Shown here one piece after another: positions 60,401 through 64,000 of a DNA stretch of 64,000 nucleotides. Every line of letters begins with the position of its first letter. The first letter of the stretch is position 1. The stretch is taken from contig NZ_BTGQ01000008.1 in NCBI RefSeq assembly GCF_036985505.1, positions 101,134-165,133 on the forward strand, in the 5' to 3' direction. Below the pieces are notes generated by a model, which worked only from the letters and a program-made list of their open reading frames with translations, was not told the DNA's origin and searched no databases. The translations under genes and the position numbers were made by a program. This DNA comes from Croceitalea sp947503285 (lineage in GTDB: Bacteria > Bacteroidota > Bacteroidia > Flavobacteriales > Flavobacteriaceae).

Positions 60401-63071
60401 TTTATTGGATGTTAATGGAAATAGGATTTTACCCGCACAGACCACGGGAAGTTTCGATACCAACAATTTTCCAGATGGTAATGGCGACGCTGCACGTATC
60501 ATGGGATTGGTCGGTGGAAACTATGAGGTCGCCGTAACGACGTCAGCTGACCCCCAATGTCCAGGGCTTAGTAACGTGGCAACGGTACGTGCGCCAAACG
60601 GACCTTTGGTGCCCAATGCCATTGAAATTGGAAATGTCAGTTGTAATGATGATAGTGGTGTAATCGAAGCCAATCTGAATGGAGGTTGGGATTATGCGGC
60701 TTATGAATACCGATTAATGCAAGATGGTGATACGAATGGTAGTTTTGAAACAGAGGTCCAAACATGGAGTATTAACAATCGATTTGAGAATTTGAGTAGT
60801 GGTGATTACCAAGTGCAATTTAGGGATGTTGAAGGCTGCCCCGCTACTTTTGACATTACCTTAAATGCCATAGACCCAATTCTAGCGGGTATACGAGAAC
60901 CACAGGCTTTGGTGTGCCCAGATGGTAACAATGCCGTATTGGAAGCGTTTGATCCGTCAACAGGGGATGTGGCAACAGCAGTACCTGGTGCAGCGGGCGG
61001 AGTACCTGGCGCGGGATACATTTATCAATTGATCTATTATTCAGAAACAGATTCAAGTGCTGATCCAACAACATTGACCGAAAGTTCTAGAAGTGGTTTG
61101 CAAGATTCGCCAACCTTTACAGGCGCAAGTGGTGGTTTTATCAGTCAAGGATGGTATGCCATAGAAATTTCCTCAAGTTTTGGGTGTTTTGGCGTAACGG
61201 AGCCATACTATGTCGATCCACCACCACCTATAATTCCGGATTTGGTGCAGGTACAGGCACCAGGTTGTGGGGGTATGGGGCAAATGCGTCTCAGCATTGA
61301 AAACCCTGAAGTTGGATTTGAATACGAATATCGTTTGGCCATTACTGCTGGAGGTAATCTGACCGACCCTTTTATCCGAATCGAAGATGGTCTTGGTAAC
61401 CCTTCTACCGAGGTATTGATTGATGGGGTTCAAGGTTTTTATCAATATGAAGTCCGTAAGATTAATGCTACAAATACTTGCGGAACCATAAACTCAAACG
61501 GATTGACCTTGGTAGATGCCCAGAATATCGATTTAGTGGTGAACCAACCCGACGATATTTCTTGTGCCAATGAAATTGATGGTCGTATAGAATCGTTTTC
61601 CTCAGGTGGTGTCGGGTCCAATACCTACACCTTGTATTTGGGCGATCCCGTAGATGCGTTCAATCCATCGGCTATGGCTACGATGGTGGCATCAAATGAT
61701 TTTGGTACGTTTGAAGGACTCGATGACGCCACGGATTATTACATAGCGGTCACCAGTGGTGCAAGCTGTCAAGATATTGAAGGTCCATACGTGGTCTCAA
61801 GACCGGCACCTATCGTATTCAATGCCACGGCGACTCCTGTAAGTTGTAGTGGTGAAGAAGATGGTACAATCACTGTTGAGGTGAATAGTGGGGGTGTAGG
61901 GCTGATACAATTTGCCATCGGACCTAATTTCAATGAGTTCTTTAATGATCCCGATAATCCTGGTATTTACACCTTCGAAGATTTGGAGGGTGATGAAAAT
62001 GGACGGGAATATACTATTTTGATCCAAGACTCCGAAGGGTGTTCCGAAACTGCGTTTGTTGAGGTTTTTGAACCTGAGACAATCCGGATATCTTCTGTTG
62101 AAACCCCTGAAATTTGTCTTGGTTTCGCAGACGGAACGGCCCAGTTGACAATTTTAGGCGGTACACCGTTTGTAGATGCCATGGGGGCCTCTTATTACGA
62201 GGTTGCCATAAACTCTTCCGATGATATTGATTTTGTTAGAAATGATAATCTGTTTTTTGACAATTTGGTTGGTGGCGAAAGCTATGTGTTCTTTGTACGT
62301 GATGCTAACGGCTGTACCGAGAACATCGTGGTCCCTATCGGTATAGGGGTCGATATAAATGCAGAGGCCCAAGTAGAATACGGATGTGAAGGGATTTTTC
62401 CTAATAGTACGGCAACCATTGTACCGATTAACTCGTCTTCATTATCCGATGTATTGATTTCTTTGGATGTGGATGATATCAGTATAGCTACGGAACAACG
62501 ACAATGGGCGGATTTACCTGCGGGAGATCATACCGCATTTCTGTATCATCCAAATGGTTGTACCACATTCGTGGAATTTACAATAGATGCCTACGAACCA
62601 CTTTCCGTTGAAGTGATGAAAACTGATGCTGATGAGGTAACGGCAATAGCTACAGGTGGATTTGGCGACTATGAATATTTCTTTCAAGGAGAGTCGCAAG
62701 GAAGTGAAAATGTTTTCAATATTATCTTTGATGCAACGATAACCGTGAGGGTAGTGGATGCCCAAGGTTGTTTTGTGGAGGTTGTCTTTCCATTCAATTT
62801 TGAGGGTATGCCAGAGTTCCCAAATTTCTTCACCCCCGATGGTGATGGATTAAATGACGAGTGGTTTCCGAAGAATCGAGAGTTCTTTCCTGACATCGAT
62901 GTCATCATTTATGATCGCTACGGAAGGGTGGTGGCCGAGTTGGATCAAGTACGAAAATGGGACGGTACGTATTCAGGCAGTCCTTTGCCCACAGGTGATT
63001 ATTGGTATGTGGTCAATGCCAATGATACCGAGAAACAACAGTTCGTTGGGCATTTTACCTTGTATCGATAA
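54423..63071 (+). CDS. Giant SprB-like repeat adhesin with type IX secretion C-terminal domain
   Basis: 2882 residues. An N-terminal hydrophobic signal/anchor (about 8-30) precedes a long array of about 28 related units of 80-110 residues, by my own count. Each is built like 'C.g..dGsI.v...GG...Y.y.i.gg......F..L..GtYtV.v.D..GC', the SprB/PKD-like repeat of gliding-motility surface proteins; nearly every unit has a paired Cys at its start and end. The last ~85 residues ('PEFPNFFTPDGDGLNDEWFP', 'VIIYDRYGRVV', 'GSPLPTGDYWYVV', ending 'GHFTLYR') are the gliding-motility-associated C-terminal domain that serves as a type B T9SS sorting signal. It should be secreted and displayed at the cell surface for adhesion or gliding. 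Confidence 0.94.
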   Translation: MPRKKTRRHLYVLLLVLSSVVVYSAVLRPNYLAFGSVIGMSKEEKTTSSLEKSDLDTKKKDFTEVSNAVAPMFTTIIQGADEEVGCSNNGFTVARFNLCGDSDDRTIALTGGPYGSVQWQILGGSCSPDINEDCPNTTTSCYTTVGTAQTFNLDASTIPAGSGAEFRVIADGQQYFFKVKKSTITQTFVKRDYICGVDGRIQITNLSSAYEFSIDSGSGFGAWQASPIFDGLAPGTYIVKARLQNTPNTCEYPYEPIVIEQLDISIDVEFIDAQCFGDTGSITVSVNDVPGPYKYTLLDEVGIPIEFTTFITSNPYTFSAVGFGTYSVQVETQQCTGDIAAGIPPPRQGLDVNGDPITIGDGIVPLSASTEVNESLSSEPGCGSATVDIIVRTSGGTPPYTFTASDGGNSGGTYTTQTSYNVNTAGTYDFTITDANGCIITASANVQELTPPDVSVVGIDGTCTNGGARLDITVLDAKGYNLSFRATPTDPWSTDPLLSVSAGTYNSIQVQYEQGGFSCFITLPDSITVAESGAINGADPTRTDLTCDGSGGINDGSITFPGAYSGAGGGPYEFSINGSDFFTQQTFNNLPAGTYTPAVRNASGCRRDFTAITIAAVDPPTNIDFVQSNTNCAANTSDVVLTPTANFAIATYEVISPVTINNGASDTFVGLTNNINHTFRITDVNGCIYEESFTPAVISSIRARVKSGGDLNVCTGAMDGNGAFIIDGFTTDYTYNINGGAESGPQNNAEVPITALGAGNYTITVTDVDSGCQDTATITVQEPTTPLGLTADVTDMSCANNNIGRVRANATGGFGTYRYELEWPTPPGITQGPKSGRVFGNLTAEGTYTLTVTDAEGCSTSTTFTLSAVNPPTIALGAVDYCFSPTNPGSITVSSTAGTAALGTHQYRINGGALQGSPTFTGLVPGTYTVEVEDGNNCTDQLQVTIPPQVQIDLDLITEIPCGGNGEMQITVNGGDITTLASTSYTIFLDGTPVAGHIGLPLPSNPFNYTVPLGNDGNYTVEVTDSNGCTNTSPPLNFSPPASIVATTNVVGPSCGDLSSGYVEIIPDVSLGTPPFEVAFAPGGTGLVDDPFNPDPLGVYNYSSQTIYSGLAAGTYEYIVKDARNCTTGVQTVTVNPDTTNPPDATIAPIDALCGAGVLSGGVQITGIANGVADFTIIVEDNFGNELVRRENVTLADLPLSITDPSLIEGNYTVITLDSRGCIDFDDLIIDSVTDLDIVPDLITPLVCDRGNIAQCVDIVNGTGPFDIRLVGDPAFVSPNSGPRRHCFADLVPGASYTVEVLDTATGCTTIETVDIPDGPNPLNVALAIDNGSCNGDDVALEYTITGATGPTFDIVITNLDTGAVVTNTTTTTTNDSFLVPQGPYGISVIDNGTDCTGGATADATLNMPRVDVIDNQNANCNELGQLTVRGSGGTPFPPSGAGSLPDGSPYEYAFVDAGFTPTPGDYDTATTVYLAGSLAPGTSYDIWVRDSRGCEFMTSAAIVQLDPDLPLPTISVNNQCDVTPPVGGFQIDLEMPANVNNPTFTLAGQTLTPAYDGINPTVASFNVPSVGVYDVYVIDANGCDITTTAEVFQLLSASGGFSTDPTCEDADGTITILANGGSGDFTYRLTGTDLNSNAVDITDPNADGIFENILPGTYQVEVTDNLVTDGTTNCTTMVNSIIADAPVSPIIADMGEANVSCNGANDGSINAVLSPGTDSDGIDEFRLYATSLPLSGTETPIATNGSGSFNGLGMGTFVVQVVTDKGCTDEAEITLTEPPVFEITANDETLICEDGTNRFSTATISAQLVSPGNGGPYGYRIDPTDSYQSSPDFDIVDIGTDQTITIYAIDSNGCEDSFTVNVFAPTDVLPSLTTLNDLTCANPERVEISVVGTSDFTVITSAPSGTTVNNVTVTGGGTAVVELPDAGDYLIEVQDDSANGCSYPLPRYTVHPPISPTVVITEASPVLCDGDANGSLFIEVTDYTGVFNYEAFLLDVNGNRILPAQTTGSFDTNNFPDGNGDAARIMGLVGGNYEVAVTTSADPQCPGLSNVATVRAPNGPLVPNAIEIGNVSCNDDSGVIEANLNGGWDYAAYEYRLMQDGDTNGSFETEVQTWSINNRFENLSSGDYQVQFRDVEGCPATFDITLNAIDPILAGIREPQALVCPDGNNAVLEAFDPSTGDVATAVPGAAGGVPGAGYIYQLIYYSETDSSADPTTLTESSRSGLQDSPTFTGASGGFISQGWYAIEISSSFGCFGVTEPYYVDPPPPIIPDLVQVQAPGCGGMGQMRLSIENPEVGFEYEYRLAITAGGNLTDPFIRIEDGLGNPSTEVLIDGVQGFYQYEVRKINATNTCGTINSNGLTLVDAQNIDLVVNQPDDISCANEIDGRIESFSSGGVGSNTYTLYLGDPVDAFNPSAMATMVASNDFGTFEGLDDATDYYIAVTSGASCQDIEGPYVVSRPAPIVFNATATPVSCSGEEDGTITVEVNSGGVGLIQFAIGPNFNEFFNDPDNPGIYTFEDLEGDENGREYTILIQDSEGCSETAFVEVFEPETIRISSVETPEICLGFADGTAQLTILGGTPFVDAMGASYYEVAINSSDDIDFVRNDNLFFDNLVGGESYVFFVRDANGCTENIVVPIGIGVDINAEAQVEYGCEGIFPNSTATIVPINSSSLSDVLISLDVDDISIATEQRQWADLPAGDHTAFLYHPNGCTTFVEFTIDAYEPLSVEVMKTDADEVTAIATGGFGDYEYFFQGESQGSENVFNIIFDATITVRVVDAQGCFVEVVFPFNFEGMPEFPNFFTPDGDGLNDEWFPKNREFFPDIDVIIYDRYGRVVAELDQVRKWDGTYSGSPLPTGDYWYVVNANDTEKQQFVGHFTLYR

Positions 63072-63132
63072 ACGAAAACCATTAAAGCTAGGAGGCTTTT
63101 CCAGGTAAGAATTATGGGTAAGGTTTTGTGGT

Positions 63133-63181
63133 ACACGGGTATTTTAAGCTCAACCATTCATATGCGTCATTCAACCCGTGT
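63133..63181 (+). terminator. Weak inverted repeat after the giant adhesin gene
   Basis: ACACGGGT (63133-63140) and ACCCGTGT (63174-63181) form a perfect 8-bp stem with a 33-nt loop, followed by TTAAGGCATTTTATT rather than a real T-run. It may act as a weak terminator or processing site. Confidence 0.3.
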
Positions 63182-63288
63182 TTAAGGCATTTTATTATTT
63201 AGTTAGACCAAATATTATTTGCAAAGTTTTATTTCGTAGCTTTAACGGTCTTACAAAATATTAACCTAATTATCATAATTGGTATTTA

Positions 63289-63588
63289 ATGAAAAAAAAT
63301 AGTACCAGTCTCAGAAGTTCATTCTTAATGAATAGTGAGAACGAGCTAGAGCAGTCTTCATTTCTTAAATTAAGTCTCTATCTGAACACCCCGAATTATG
63401 CCAGTAAACCTTACGCCATCGATTTTAATACGCTTTTAATGAGCTACCACTCTTGGAAGGGTAGTGATATAGAAGAGTTTTGTGAGAAACATACCATCAG
63501 CTATTTTTTATTAAATCCTCAAAATGACTCTGCCGAGGCACGGGAGGCCCTTTATCTTGATATTCGGGAATTTCTAATTGGTAACTAA
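63289..63588 (+). CDS. Small protein of unknown function
   Basis: 99 residues, ATG at 63289. It has no signal peptide and no membrane helix. The first ~25 residues are Ser/Asn-rich and probably unstructured ('MKKNSTSLRSSFLMNSENELEQSS'). The rest is helical ('YAIDFNTLLMSYHSWKGSDIEEFCEKHTISYFLL', 'DSAEAREALYLDIREFLIGN'). I recognise no family. It stands alone between the adhesin and the tRNA gene, with about 215 bp of AT-rich sequence upstream that has no convincing -7 element. Codon use looks like that of its neighbours, so I accept it as a real gene. Confidence 0.6.
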   Translation: MKKNSTSLRSSFLMNSENELEQSSFLKLSLYLNTPNYASKPYAIDFNTLLMSYHSWKGSDIEEFCEKHTISYFLLNPQNDSAEAREALYLDIREFLIGN

Positions 63589-63643
63589 TTAACTTACTCG
63601 AAATTAAAGTACTTTTTTACCGGTTTCAATACTAATTAATTGC

Positions 63644-63651
63644 TATTTTTG
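63644..63651 (+). promoter_or_regulatory. -7 promoter element upstream of tRNA-Pro
   Basis: TATTTTTG, followed by CG as at the ndk and TPR promoters, lies 119 bp before the tRNA. This would give a long 5' leader on the pre-tRNA. Confidence 0.4.
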
Positions 63652-63770
63652 CGTTCGATTTTTAGGGATAAGGTCCGTTGGTCTGATTTTTAAAGTTTGG
63701 CGTTTTTCAAATTCTTAGTCAGTCAACATCTTAAGGAACTTTTACAAAAGAAGTTTCGAATCCCAAATTT

Positions 63771-63845
63771 CGGGATGTGGCGCAGCCCGGTTAGCGCACA
63801 CGCCTGGGGGGCGTGGGGTCGCAGGTTCAAATCCTGTCATCCCGA
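63771..63845 (+). tRNA. tRNA-Pro (anticodon GGG)
   Basis: A full cloverleaf can be drawn. Acceptor CGGGATG pairs with CATCCCG, followed by discriminator A. The D-arm is GCGC/GCGC around AGCCCGGTTA. The anticodon stem CACGC/GCGTG encloses the loop CTGGGGG, giving anticodon GGG (decodes CCC and CCU). The T-arm is GCAGG-TTCAAAT-CCTGT. The 3' CCA is not encoded. Confidence 0.96.
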
Positions 63846-63868
63846 CGAACTGCCATTCTGGCAATATC

Positions 63869-63905
63869 AAAACCCTGCTAATCGTATGATTATCAGGGTT
63901 TTTCA
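63869..63905 (+). terminator. Rho-independent terminator of tRNA-Pro
   Basis: AAACCCTG (63870-63877) pairs with CAGGGTTT (63894-63901), and an inner TAATC/GATTA extension lengthens the stem. A T-run follows, 25 bp after the tRNA end. Confidence 0.88.
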
Positions 63906-64000
63906 TTTTTTCTGCAATCATATGATATCGTTTGAAACCACCCTTCTGGTGTGCAATTCGGTGTGCAAAGCGGTACGCATTTTGTGCTAATTTTAAATAA
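63906..64000. other. Right end of the window: short direct repeats beyond the tRNA
   Basis: No gene start is visible. GGTGTGCAA occurs at 63948-63956 and 63960-63968, 12 bp apart. The open frame crossing this region is not supported by any recognisable protein. Confidence 0.5.

Noticed and set aside
54423..63071. Repetitive DNA in the adhesin gene as a possible CRISPR or tandem-repeat array
   Set aside because: The repeats are protein-level only, 80-110 codons long and divergent in DNA; there are no identical short repeats with spacers.
63697..63990. 97-codon open frame running through tRNA-Pro
   Set aside because: It contains the whole tRNA and its terminator; the translation has no family features.

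Overview
The window looks like chromosomal DNA of a marine-type member of the Flavobacteriaceae (Bacteroidota). The signs are a gliding-motility lipoprotein (GldI), a giant adhesin ending in the gliding/type IX secretion C-terminal domain, -7 promoter elements of the TAnnTTTG type, almost no Shine-Dalgarno sequences, and several family-typical gene orders (lepB-dapB-DUF5683-parB-parA; ribH-mutL-rhomboids; DUF721-recF). I see no prophage, CRISPR array, transposase or known defence island; most genes are core or metabolic.

Layout. 1-2.8 kb: the 5' part of a carboxypeptidase-regulatory-domain surface protein running off the left edge, an AraC regulator with a GNAT acetyltransferase, and a beta-barrel protein. 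3.1-11.3 kb (minus): two exported amidohydrolases, a DUF3810 metalloprotein, a cyclophilin-FKBP fusion, gldI and a DHH phosphoesterase. 11.3-16.1 kb: PhoD-like phosphatase, ndk, a DUF721/lipocalin-like/recF unit, and a TPR membrane protein with ribH. 16.2-21.0 kb (plus): small membrane protein, mutL, two rhomboid proteases and an EEP-family hydrolase. 21.0-26.7 kb (minus): DUF6122, WbqC, lepB, dapB, DUF5683, parB, parA.

26.8-35.5 kb holds propionyl-CoA metabolism in two divergent halves: both methylmalonyl-CoA mutase subunits (minus, after udk and an FtsB/DivIC-like gene) and a three-gene biotin-dependent acyl-CoA carboxylase (plus). Together they would convert propionyl-CoA to succinyl-CoA, apart from the epimerase, which is not in the window. 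At 35.6-36.0 kb a lone GIY-YIG nuclease gene is tightly bracketed by a perfect 26-bp inverted repeat.

38.1-48.9 kb is a coherent peptidoglycan-recycling locus. On the minus strand are a nitrilase-family amidase, NagB fused to a LmbE/PIG-L deacetylase domain, a GHL10 (DigH-like) lipoprotein, an AmpG-like permease, a cytoplasmic NagZ-like GH3 enzyme, a methyltransferase and AnmK. Divergent from these are a DeoR-type regulator and murQ. Four TTGCT repeats at one-helical-turn spacing lie between the two transcription units and are a likely operator.

49-54.3 kb: uncharacterised small proteins, a 7-TM protein, an AGCS symporter and a PQQ-type sugar dehydrogenase. 54.4-63.1 kb is one 2882-residue repeat adhesin. 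The window ends with a small unknown gene and tRNA-Pro(GGG) with a strong terminator and short direct repeats just beyond.
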